Positions 36,902-45,305 of a stretch of 64,000 nt of DNA are shown piece after piece. The position numbers and the translations under genes were made by a program. The DNA lies in NCBI GenBank assembly GCA_039030555.1, contig JBCCDY010000004.1:293588-357587 (forward strand), given 5' to 3'. Within the stretch, counting starts at the first letter, position 1. Each line of letters starts with the position of its first letter. Source of the DNA: JBCCDY01 sp039030555. GTDB taxonomy: Bacteria; Bacteroidota; Bacteroidia; Cytophagales; Cyclobacteriaceae. Below the pieces are notes generated by a model, which saw only the letters and a program-made list of their open reading frames with translations, had not been told where the DNA came from and ran no database searches.

Positions 36902-39900
36902 TAAAAAGTAAGATTAATACCAAGAATGTATGTTCGCGCCAGTGGGTAAAACCCAATATCATTCGTTCCATTTAGGGCCGATGCTCCTCCAACTTCATCA
37001 CCAGGCTGCAACCCTCTGGATGCTGAAGGATCGAAACCAGTATAGTCGGTGAATGTAAATACATTGTTTACGGTTCCGTATACCCTTAACTTCTTTGCCC
37101 CAATTTTTTCCAACACATTGCTTTGGAAAGTATAACCTAATTGAATATTCCTGATCCTTAAATAGTCTCCATCTTCTACGAAAAAGTCGGAAGCTAAAGT
37201 TTGACCCTGGTCTCCTGTGGTTAATCGAGGAAACGAATTGGTGGAACCCGGACCCGTCCAACGATTGATGGCATTGGCTTCCTGATTGGAACGCAATGAA
37301 AGTCTTTGGAAGTTTCTGATCAAACTGTGCCCCGTTTGAGCCTCCCACAAGGTGGATAGATCGAAATTTTTGTAACTTAAATTTAAATTGAACCCAAAAA
37401 TATTAGTAGGTATAGGGCTTCCGATTAAGGTCCTATCATCATTATCGATAACTCCGTCATCGTTTTGATCAATAAATCTGAAATCTCCGGGTCGGGCACC
37501 GGGTTGTGCATTGCCTTCAGCTGCTATTTCTTCAGGTGTTTGAAAAATACCATCGGTTTGAAACCCGAAATAACCTCCTACGGGCAATCCGGCCTGGAAC
37601 CTGGAAAAATCATTCTCTAATGCCGCGCCGATTCCTACGGTCCCAGCCCCTATAAAACCACCTTCTCCATCTACACTTAAAGTTTCATTGAAATTGTTGG
37701 TGTAATTAAAATTAGCGCTGATGTTTAGGCCTTCAACAATTTCGTCACTATAAGTGACCGAAAACTCAAAACCTCTATTTCTGACTTCTCCACCATTAAT
37801 AGTAGGCCCACTCGAACCCGGGGCATCGGCTCCATTCAGTCCGGATACCTGGATTCCCGAAATCAATAGATCCCGTGTAGTTTTAAGGTAGTAATCAGCA
37901 ACGACGGACACTCTACCCTGCAAGAATTCCAAATCCAACCCCACATCAAAAGTTTCTGTGGTTTCCCATTGTAAATCCGGATTTGATAGCGGGCCTGTGG
38001 CAGCCCCAAAAACTATTTGATTCCCATTGAACACGGCAGCCGCTTCACCAGAACCCGTGCCTAAAACTGCTGAGACTGTAGCATCAGTAGGAACTCTGTC
38101 ATTTCCTAGTTGGCCATAGCTCACCCTAAGTTTACCAAATGACAGAAACTCAGGTAAATTAATATTGGAATCTTCGGTGAATGCCCATCCTCCGGAGAGT
38201 GCAAAGAAATACCCTACTTGATTACCGGGAGTGAATCGGCTGGTGGCATCTCTTCGAATCAAGCCGGAAAATAAATATTTGTTCTCGAAAGCATATTCCG
38301 TTCTAAAGAAATATGAAAGTTGAGTTTCATTAAACTGCGCTTGATCTGCTGTTCTTAATTCCTGGAATTCCGTTGTCAGGTTTAGCGCAGCAAATTCAAA
38401 TGAATTGTTTGGAACATTAAAACCTGTTCCAAAAATGGAGTTACCATTATTTTTAAAAACGGAATTCCCTAAGGTAAACTTAAGCTTGTGGACATCGGCT
38501 ATGGTGGTATTATAATTAATAATATTATCTACATTGTAACTGACGAAATTCTGCTGATTTTGATTTACTATGTTAAAGCCTGTTGAATCTTGAAAAACCC
38601 GGTTTTGTACTTTTCCATTTCCAAAAAAGATGTTTGGAAAAAAATCCCTGAATTGAGTGACCGAAAAATTATAGTTAAAGTTTGACTCCACCGTTAGCCC
38701 TTCCAACACTTCGTACTGTAAGCCCAACACTCCAGAAAGCCGATCGGAGCTACTTTCATTAAAAGTATTTTCGATCTGTGCCAAAGGGTTGATGATCTCA
38801 GCACCTAAATTCACATCTGCCAATGTAAAATCGCCATTTTCATCAAATACGGGAACAGTCGGATCGTTGTTGATGGCATTATATAAAGGAGAACCGATTA
38901 CATTTTCGACAAGTGTTTGCCTGTTCTGATTAATATAATTGGTATTAGCTGTTAATTTTAACCCTTTATAGAGCTCGTGCGTAACGTTTAAATTAAAAGT
39001 TGTTCGCTGAAAGCCAGATTGATCTCCTCCAACGATACCTTCTTGATCGAAATAAGTTCCTCCAACAGAGTATAGTGTTTTTTCCGTATTACCTCGATAG
39101 TTTAAAGAGTAACTTTGAATTGGTGCAGTCTCAAAAACTTCATCTTGCCAATCTGTACCTTCTCCAAGACTACTAATATTCGTAAATGGAGGGGTTCCTC
39201 CCCCACCAGCAATCCTCTCATTGGTAAGAATAGCGTATTCCGTTGCATTTAGAACATCAATTCTACGTTCAGCCTGTTGCCAGCCATAATATGCGTTGAA
39301 CGATAACTCTGGCCTGGAAAGCCCTTTCCCGGTCTTAGTAGTAATCAATATAACACCGTTGGCAGCCAACACTCCGTAAATAGCGGCACTTGCATCTTTT
39401 AGTACGGTAATACTTTCAATAATATTTGGGTCAATTGAATTAATGTCATCCCCAAATCGAACTCCATCGACAATGATGAGCGGTCGGTTATCACCATTAC
39501 TGTTCACTCCTCTAATTCTAATATTGGATCCGCCACCCGGTGAACCCGATGCAGAGGTTATTTGAACCCCACTAATTTGTCCCTGAAGCGCATTTTCAAT
39601 TCTAGCCGGATTGAGACGGGTAATATCTTCACTTTTAATAGAAGAAATGGCCCCAGTTACTTCTTTTTCGCTTGTGGTTCCGTAACCGATTACAACTATC
39701 TCTTCAAGCTGTTTCAGATCTGAAGCCAATTGTACATCAATTACACTTCTTTGCCCTACTTCAACTTCTTGAGCCACATAGCCCACAAAACTAAACACCA
39801 ATACATCACTCTCCGATGCCTTAACATTATAATTCCCGTCAAAGTCAGTAACTGTTCCAGTTGTCGTGCCCTTAACAAGTACATTTACACCAGGTAAACC

Positions 39901-40041
39901 TGTACCATCTTCTCCATCTGTAACGGTTCCTGTAATTGTTTTTTGTTGACCATAAACTTGTAGGGTAGAGGCTACAACAATAAGCAAAATACAACTCATC
40001 GTTTTCCAGCAGACCTCAAAATATTGAGTTGTAATTTTCAT
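36901..40041 (-). CDS. susC: SusC/RagA-type TonB-dependent glycan importer
   Basis: A 1046-residue outer-membrane receptor. After a signal (VASTLQVYGQ) comes a CarboxypepD_reg-like domain (TGTVTDGEDGTGLPGVNVLVKG), a TonB-box-like EEIVVIGYGT near 112-121, the plug with the PLIIVDGV segment, and a long 22-strand-type barrel ending ARTYILGINLTF. This is complete by length and ends. It imports oligosaccharides with energy from TonB/ExbBD, working with SusD. It is first in the minus-strand glucan operon and divergent from the regulator, sharing a 192-base control region. Confidence 0.95.
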   Translation of the reverse strand: MKITTQYFEVCWKTMSCILLIVVASTLQVYGQQKTITGTVTDGEDGTGLPGVNVLVKGTTTGTVTDFDGNYNVKASESDVLVFSFVGYVAQEVEVGQRSVIDVQLASDLKQLEEIVVIGYGTTSEKEVTGAISSIKSEDITRLNPARIENALQGQISGVQITSASGSPGGGSNIRIRGVNSNGDNRPLIIVDGVRFGDDINSIDPNIIESITVLKDASAAIYGVLAANGVILITTKTGKGLSRPELSFNAYYGWQQAERRIDVLNATEYAILTNERIAGGGGTPPFTNISSLGEGTDWQDEVFETAPIQSYSLNYRGNTEKTLYSVGGTYFDQEGIVGGDQSGFQRTTFNLNVTHELYKGLKLTANTNYINQNRQTLVENVIGSPLYNAINNDPTVPVFDENGDFTLADVNLGAEIINPLAQIENTFNESSSDRLSGVLGLQYEVLEGLTVESNFNYNFSVTQFRDFFPNIFFGNGKVQNRVFQDSTGFNIVNQNQQNFVSYNVDNIINYNTTIADVHKLKFTLGNSVFKNNGNSIFGTGFNVPNNSFEFAALNLTTEFQELRTADQAQFNETQLSYFFRTEYAFENKYLFSGLIRRDATSRFTPGNQVGYFFALSGGWAFTEDSNINLPEFLSFGKLRVSYGQLGNDRVPTDATVSAVLGTGSGEAAAVFNGNQIVFGAATGPLSNPDLQWETTETFDVGLDLEFLQGRVSVVADYYLKTTRDLLISGIQVSGLNGADAPGSSGPTINGGEVRNRGFEFSVTYSDEIVEGLNISANFNYTNNFNETLSVDGEGGFIGAGTVGIGAALENDFSRFQAGLPVGGYFGFQTDGIFQTPEEIAAEGNAQPGARPGDFRFIDQNDDGVIDNDDRTLIGSPIPTNIFGFNLNLSYKNFDLSTLWEAQTGHSLIRNFQRLSLRSNQEANAINRWTGPGSTNSFPRLTTGDQGQTLASDFFVEDGDYLRIRNIQLGYTFQSNVLEKIGAKKLRVYGTVNNVFTFTDYTGFDPSASRGLQPGDEVGGASALNGTNDIGFYPLARTYILGINLTF

Positions 40042-40160
40042 AATTGCAAACGTTGTCGTTTATTCATTTTATTAAGGAAACAATTCATTTAGTATAATTT
40101 ATTGCGAATTTTGTAACTAAAGTATTTGATAAAAGTTCAAATACTTAATTAAATAACACA

Positions 40161-40199
40161 TCAACAATACATCATTCTTGAAAAGAACCTCAACAATAC
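40161..40199 (+). promoter_or_regulatory. Direct repeat in the susC/regulator divergent promoter region
   Basis: TCAACAATAC occurs twice, at 40161-40170 and 40190-40199, 29 bases apart, with CATTCTT following each copy. It lies 35 bases before the regulator ATG and about 120 bases before the susC start. The same pair survives in the relic at 29776-29814. A binding site for the locus regulator is a reasonable inference. Confidence 0.55.
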
Positions 40200-40233
40200 T
40201 ACTTCATTCTTACCCAAAAACCCGATTTAAATT

Positions 40234-43203
40234 ATGTTATGGTACATTTTGAAATTTTTTAAAAGATTATTCGACTTTGTGCTAGAAAAATTAAGCAAAA
40301 AAAGGACTGAATCGTTTGCAGGCAGAATAAAGTATTCAGCTATACTTTTAATATTATTCCTCGCACATTCAGATTTGCATGGGCAAGAAAATAGAATTCC
40401 AAAAGTTCCATTATCAACTGTTTTTAGTACAGATGAATACGGAGGTGGGATGCAAAATTGGTCTATCTCCGAAAATAAGGATGGCTTTATTTACGTGGCC
40501 AATAATTTTGGATTGTTGGTGTTCGATGGTAGTCAATGGAATAAAATAGAGGTACCCAATAATACCAAGACACGCTCCATTTATGTAAGTAAATCAGATC
40601 GTCGAATATACGTAGGTGGCCAGAACAATATTGGCTATTTTGAGCCGAATGAGTTCGGCTATTATCAATTTCATTCGCTTGCCTATTTAATCCCTAATGA
40701 ACATAAAGGCTTTGACGATGTATGGGACATATTGGAGCTAGATGGGAAAATCATATTCTCAACCATCAATAAGTATTTCATTTATCAAAACAATTTAATT
40801 GAAGTCGTAAAATCCTCCAATTCTATTGGTTTTTCTTTTAAACTGAACAACCAGATTATCTTTTTTTCCGAGGACAAGGGTTTATTAAGCTTTGACGGAA
40901 AGAGCATAAAATCGTTCTGTACTTTACCTTCCTCTATAAAAAGTGTTAGGGGTCTAATCAAAGAAAAAGACTTGTCCTATTTAATCTTCACTGCAAACCG
41001 TGGAGTCTTCAGGGTCAAGGAAAAAAAAGTAACACCAATATTTTCTGAACTTGCGGAATACTTTGAAAACTCTATTATCAATTCTGCTGTTCGCTTAAGC
41101 TCAGGCGAGATCGCGGTAGGAACTCAAAATAATGGCCTATTAATATTAAATACGAGTGGAGAAATTCGTTACCATTTGAGTAGAAAAAGTGGCCTTTCGA
41201 ATAGAACTGTATTATCGCTCTATGAAGATCGCTTCGAAAATCTATGGGTGGGCTTAAATAATGGACTCAACTACCTGGAGTTGAATTCTCCTTTCTCTAT
41301 TATAGATGAACGATCTAACCTTCCCGGTACAGGCTATGATGCCATTAAATTTAAGAACAGAGTATATCTGGGAACTTCAAACGGCCTTCATTATTATGAT
41401 AATGGTAAAGCGTTTTCAATCGATTCCGAGATCGGATTAGTTGACAACTCAGAGGGACAGGTTTATGACCTCTCCATTATATCCGATAAGCTTTACTTAT
41501 CTCACCACAAGGGAGCGTTTGAGATCAATGAAGCTAAAGCTGAGTTGTTGTTTGATGAAAGCGGCACCTGGAAGTTCTCTATTGTTCCTAATAACCCTGA
41601 TATAATTTTAGGAGGCACCTATAGAGGTTTTTATATTTTCGACCGCACTAATCTCAATGATCAAAGAGGAAATTTTGTAGAAGGGTTGGAGGAATCTTCA
41701 AGGGTATTTGAAATAGATGAGGAAGGCGATGTTTGGATGACGCATGGCTATAAAGGAATATTCAGACTTCAATTTAAGGATGGCTATGATCAAAATCCTT
41801 TGGTTCATTTCTATGGAGAAAAAGACGGACTTCCTTCAAACATACTGATCAACGTCTTCAAACTGAATGGTGAATTAGTTTTCACTGGAGAGCAAGGCGC
41901 TTATAGGTTCAATAGAGAAAAGGATTTCTTTGAGATAGATACATCTTTTACCAATCTGATCGGAGAAGACCGGCATATTAGTTTTTTACAGGAGGATACT
42001 TTTGGTAACATATACTACATCGCCTCTGATGAGGTGGGACTTTTAAAGAGAACAACCCTAGGAACCTTTCTAAAAATAGAAGACCCCTTCAAAAAAGTTA
42101 ATCATTTAACTAGCGATGATCTTGAAACAATAAGTATCCTTGATGAAAGCAATATTCTTATTGGAGCCAGAGACGGCTTCATACATTATAATCCATTGAA
42201 GCAGATACAAAATCTGAATCAACCAGAAGCATTTATTATAAATATTAGTGTAAAAGGCGACTCATTGATAGAGTTTAGTCACTTGAACAAGCTAAACAGA
42301 ACAGAATTCGAACACAATTTTAACAATTTCAATTTTCAATTTGCTTCTCCACATTTCAAAAGCTTAAGTAATATTTCTTTTTCCTGCCAACTGGAAGGCT
42401 TTGATGAAGAATGGTCGAATTTCTCAAAAAAGACCTCTAAAGAATATACCAATCTTCCTCCCGGTGATTACCGTTTTAAGTTAAGATCCAAAGATATCTT
42501 TGGTAGTGAAAGCAATGAGGCCAGTTTTGGATTTTCAATATTACTTCCATGGTACCAAACAAACTTGGCTTATGCAGCTTACGTCTTAGTTGGATTGGGT
42601 TTCTTTGGAATTGTTCTTTTTGGAGTTGATCGGAGATATAAATTCAAGATCAAAAAGTCTGAAATAAATCAGAAAAAGAAGTTGATACATAAAGACAACG
42701 AACTCCATGAGTTTACTAAAAAAACGGAAGCAGAAATTACCCAGCTCAGAAATGACAAACTCAAAGTAGAGATTAATCATAAAAATAAGGAGCTGGCTAC
42801 AACGACTATGCACTTATTGAACAAGAATGAGTTCATGTCAACCTTGAAAACGAGGATAAAACATGCACTCGATGATGGAAAGGACTTCAAAAGAGAATTG
42901 AAGGATATCAGCAAGGAAATTGAGAAGAATATCTCCCATGATGAAGACTGGAAACACTTCGAGATACATTTTGATGATGTTCATAGTGATTTTCTAAAAC
43001 ACCTGAAAGACCAGCACCCAAACCTCTCGCCACAAGATGTAAAACTATCGGCTTTTCTTCGGATGAATATGAGCTCCAAGGAAATAGCTAACCTTCTGAA
43101 TATTTCCGTACGAGGAGTGGAGATCAGCAGATATCGACTTAGGAAAAAGCTGAACCTTGAGCGTGATGTTAACCTAGCAGATTTTATGATGAGTTTAAAG
43201 TAG
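40234..43203 (+). CDS. Membrane-bound propeller/Y_Y_Y/LuxR-type transcription regulator
   Basis: A 989-residue sensor-regulator. Residues 33-50 are hydrophobic (AILLILFLAHSDLHGQ), preceded by an unusually long basic tail. About 60-690 is beta-propeller made of two-component-regulator-type repeats (DGFIYVANNFGLLVFDG, EDRFENLWVGLNNGLNYL). About 700-770 is a Y_Y_Y domain (LEGFDEEWSNF ... LPPGDYRFKLRSKDIFG). A membrane helix lies near 775-795 and a coiled coil near 800-870. The C-terminal 59 residues are a LuxR/GerE-type HTH (LSPQDVKLSAFLRMNMSSKEIANLLNIS). There is no histidine kinase or receiver domain, so the signal should pass straight from the periplasmic sensor to the cytosolic HTH. Divergent from susC, so very likely the locus regulator. 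Confidence 0.88.
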   Translation: MLWYILKFFKRLFDFVLEKLSKKRTESFAGRIKYSAILLILFLAHSDLHGQENRIPKVPLSTVFSTDEYGGGMQNWSISENKDGFIYVANNFGLLVFDGSQWNKIEVPNNTKTRSIYVSKSDRRIYVGGQNNIGYFEPNEFGYYQFHSLAYLIPNEHKGFDDVWDILELDGKIIFSTINKYFIYQNNLIEVVKSSNSIGFSFKLNNQIIFFSEDKGLLSFDGKSIKSFCTLPSSIKSVRGLIKEKDLSYLIFTANRGVFRVKEKKVTPIFSELAEYFENSIINSAVRLSSGEIAVGTQNNGLLILNTSGEIRYHLSRKSGLSNRTVLSLYEDRFENLWVGLNNGLNYLELNSPFSIIDERSNLPGTGYDAIKFKNRVYLGTSNGLHYYDNGKAFSIDSEIGLVDNSEGQVYDLSIISDKLYLSHHKGAFEINEAKAELLFDESGTWKFSIVPNNPDIILGGTYRGFYIFDRTNLNDQRGNFVEGLEESSRVFEIDEEGDVWMTHGYKGIFRLQFKDGYDQNPLVHFYGEKDGLPSNILINVFKLNGELVFTGEQGAYRFNREKDFFEIDTSFTNLIGEDRHISFLQEDTFGNIYYIASDEVGLLKRTTLGTFLKIEDPFKKVNHLTSDDLETISILDESNILIGARDGFIHYNPLKQIQNLNQPEAFIINISVKGDSLIEFSHLNKLNRTEFEHNFNNFNFQFASPHFKSLSNISFSCQLEGFDEEWSNFSKKTSKEYTNLPPGDYRFKLRSKDIFGSESNEASFGFSILLPWYQTNLAYAAYVLVGLGFFGIVLFGVDRRYKFKIKKSEINQKKKLIHKDNELHEFTKKTEAEITQLRNDKLKVEINHKNKELATTTMHLLNKNEFMSTLKTRIKHALDDGKDFKRELKDISKEIEKNISHDEDWKHFEIHFDDVHSDFLKHLKDQHPNLSPQDVKLSAFLRMNMSSKEIANLLNISVRGVEISRYRLRKKLNLERDVNLADFMMSLK

Positions 43204-43218
43204 TTTCTCTCAACACTT

Positions 43219-44613
43219 TTATTTTATCTGAAACCCGAACCTAACATTGAAGGGCCTTCGGTTTACCGATTCCCCGGTTTCGTGAATGAGGTCATAAGTG
43301 AGTAAGACTGTACCTGATACTTTTCTGGTGAATTTAAAGCTTCTACCTAATCCTAAGTTAATGGCGTCTACGCCTTCATATCTTTTATTGTCTTGTTCTG
43401 CGTCATTGTTTGAATTGTTTATTCGCTGGAATGATCTTTCATATTCTGCATAGCCAAAGAATCCTTTCCATATCGTATAGCTGGTGAAGGTCCTGATGCT
43501 CCATAGGTCTTCTGCCACATTTGCAATGGAATCATTTCCAAAAGTCCTTCTATAATTGACTCCAAATCCTGCCTGCCATTTCCTATTGATCATATAACCC
43601 ACAGTTGGTGAGGCATCTATGCTAAAAGGGTCTGTGCTGTTGATCTGGAAGTTTCCTCCAAAGACCAATCGGTCTTTGAATTGCTCTTTTTCCATAGAGT
43701 TCCGTTTGATGGCCGTACTTAGATCAGATGCATTGGGGACGGAGCTATATTTCTTCTTTAGTGAGCTCATTTGGTTCTTTACCCCTTCCATCGTTTCATT
43801 ATTGGATAAGAGTTTTTCTGCTCGTTGTATGAGTTCTTCTCTATTGGCCTGCTCTTCTAGCTTTGCTTTCTCTCGTCCGAACAGTTCATCCGGGCGGACT
43901 TCTAATGGATTAATCGGTTCTCCTATGGTGGTGGGATCAAAGTTTTCTGCTTCTATTGCGTATTGGCTGACTTGATCGAACTCTTTGATTTGGCTGGCCT
44001 GGTTTTGCGGTTCTTCTTCGGCTATTCCTGATATTCGTTGTCCGGTGGTAGTTTTGGTACTATCGCCTTCCCAGCGTTCTTTATACTGTTTGTATATACT
44101 GCTCTGTTCTCCCAGAAGGGCTTTACCTTCATTAAATGCTTCTATTTCAGCAAGCTGTTCTTCTGTTAATTCTCCCAGTATGGAACTGTCGAGTTGTATT
44201 TTTCTGGAAAGCTGTTCGAGTTCAAATTCTTTCAGGTTTATGCCTTTGAACTTTGCTTTCTCCTTGACTCTATTGATCTCTTCTATGGGTGCTCCTTTGG
44301 CTTTTAGTTTTTCTAGTTGGCTATTGTATTTTCTTCTTAGCTTATCTTCTTTAAAAACCCGATTGAGTTCTTTCCCGGCTTCTTTATCCAGTCTTTTCCA
44401 GACTTTTAAGCTATCCTTTAGTGTTTTTCTTTCTTCTTTGCTTAAGGCTTTCTTTCCTCTTTTTAAATGGTTTAAATATTTAGCATGTTTTCCTGTTGGA
44501 GTGATTCCGTAGTTGGCCTGGGCTGATAGCGTAACCACCGTGAATAGAAATAAAAAGGTTAATATGATTTTTATGGTATGCACAGTTTTGTTTTTTCTTC
44601 TAAATCTCAGCAC
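43219..44613 (-). CDS. Exported coiled-coil protein with C-terminal outer-membrane barrel
   Basis: A 464-residue protein I cannot assign to a named family. After a signal (LFLFTVVTLSAQA) residues 40-300 are highly charged helix and coiled coil (KALSKEERKTLKDSLKVWKRL, QLEKLKAKGAPIEEINRVK). The last 150 residues are beta strands with aromatic turns (VGYMINRKWQAGFGVNYRRTFGND, FFGYAEYERSF) ending FNVRFGFQIK, as in small outer-membrane barrels. The apparent start is GTG at 44613, overlapping the stop of the preceding gene; another GTG lies ten codons in. Last gene of the RHS operon, so it could anchor or export the RHS proteins. That role is inference only. Confidence 0.7.
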   Translation of the reverse strand: MLRFRRKNKTVHTIKIILTFLFLFTVVTLSAQANYGITPTGKHAKYLNHLKRGKKALSKEERKTLKDSLKVWKRLDKEAGKELNRVFKEDKLRRKYNSQLEKLKAKGAPIEEINRVKEKAKFKGINLKEFELEQLSRKIQLDSSILGELTEEQLAEIEAFNEGKALLGEQSSIYKQYKERWEGDSTKTTTGQRISGIAEEEPQNQASQIKEFDQVSQYAIEAENFDPTTIGEPINPLEVRPDELFGREKAKLEEQANREELIQRAEKLLSNNETMEGVKNQMSSLKKKYSSVPNASDLSTAIKRNSMEKEQFKDRLVFGGNFQINSTDPFSIDASPTVGYMINRKWQAGFGVNYRRTFGNDSIANVAEDLWSIRTFTSYTIWKGFFGYAEYERSFQRINNSNNDAEQDNKRYEGVDAINLGLGRSFKFTRKVSGTVLLTYDLIHETGESVNRRPFNVRFGFQIK

Positions 44614-45305
44614 CCTCTAACATAATACCAGACCCTCAATTTGCAATCTGTATCAAGGTATTTAATCCAAACTTCTAAACTGTTGCTTTCAGTTTCTTCA
44701 CAATAATCAGATGGAGTGACTAATTTTACTTTCATCCATTCACCTTCTATACTTAAAGGGTACATAATATAGTTCTTTCTGCCAGTTCCATCATTAATTG
44801 TTTTAACCTCAATACTTAGTTCTTTACCTTTCTTCTTGTCAAAAAACTGAAGAGGTAAATCCCTATTTAAAAAAATTGGAGTACCTTCAAGAAAGAACTT
44901 ATTCCATATTCTATACCCATAATTGATAGTATCAGTTGGTATATAACCTACCAACTCTTTTCCATTCAAGTCATAACCATATAAAACCATTACATACTCA
45001 TCGTATGATTCAAGTATTGGTAACCCAAAAGACTCATACCCAAATTCAAAAACCGCATCTTCTTTTAATTTTTTAGACACTATTTTTTTATCAAATCTGT
45101 CCTCTGGATTGAAGTGCATCTCAGCATCAACATTTTTAAATTTCTCAGTATTATAAATCTTCATACTGTTAGATAGTGCTTGATCTTCTATTAAAGATTT
45201 TTTTAGATAGATAACACCAATCCCTTTAACTACTTCTTTATTTTGTGATAAGCACTTTAAAGAAGAGATTAGAATAATTAATGTCAGAATCTTAATCGCG
45301 TTCAT
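44607..45305 (-). CDS. Secreted protein of unknown family, candidate immunity protein
   Basis: A 232-residue protein with a signal peptide (ILTLIILISSLKCLSQ). The body has no family I recognise; the C-terminal 37 residues contain three Cys (DYCEETE, DTDCKLRVW, RGC) and strands such as EGEWMKVKLVTPSD. Its ATG overlaps the RHS toxin-like stop by four bases (ATGA), implying translational coupling. Its composition is visibly more AT-rich than the shell genes around it. Downstream of an RHS protein with a peptidoglycan-hydrolase-like tip, a periplasmic immunity protein is the natural guess: a cell-wall toxin must be neutralised outside the cytoplasm. Not proven. Confidence 0.6.
   Translation of the reverse strand: MNAIKILTLIILISSLKCLSQNKEVVKGIGVIYLKKSLIEDQALSNSMKIYNTEKFKNVDAEMHFNPEDRFDKKIVSKKLKEDAVFEFGYESFGLPILESYDEYVMVLYGYDLNGKELVGYIPTDTINYGYRIWNKFFLEGTPIFLNRDLPLQFFDKKKGKELSIEVKTINDGTGRKNYIMYPLSIEGEWMKVKLVTPSDYCEETESNSLEVWIKYLDTDCKLRVWYYVRGC

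Noticed and set aside
43985..44512. 175-codon plus-strand open frame rich in Ser and Leu
   Set aside because: It is the mirror of the Lys/Glu-rich coiled coil of the minus-strand gene; the composition is the usual artefact.
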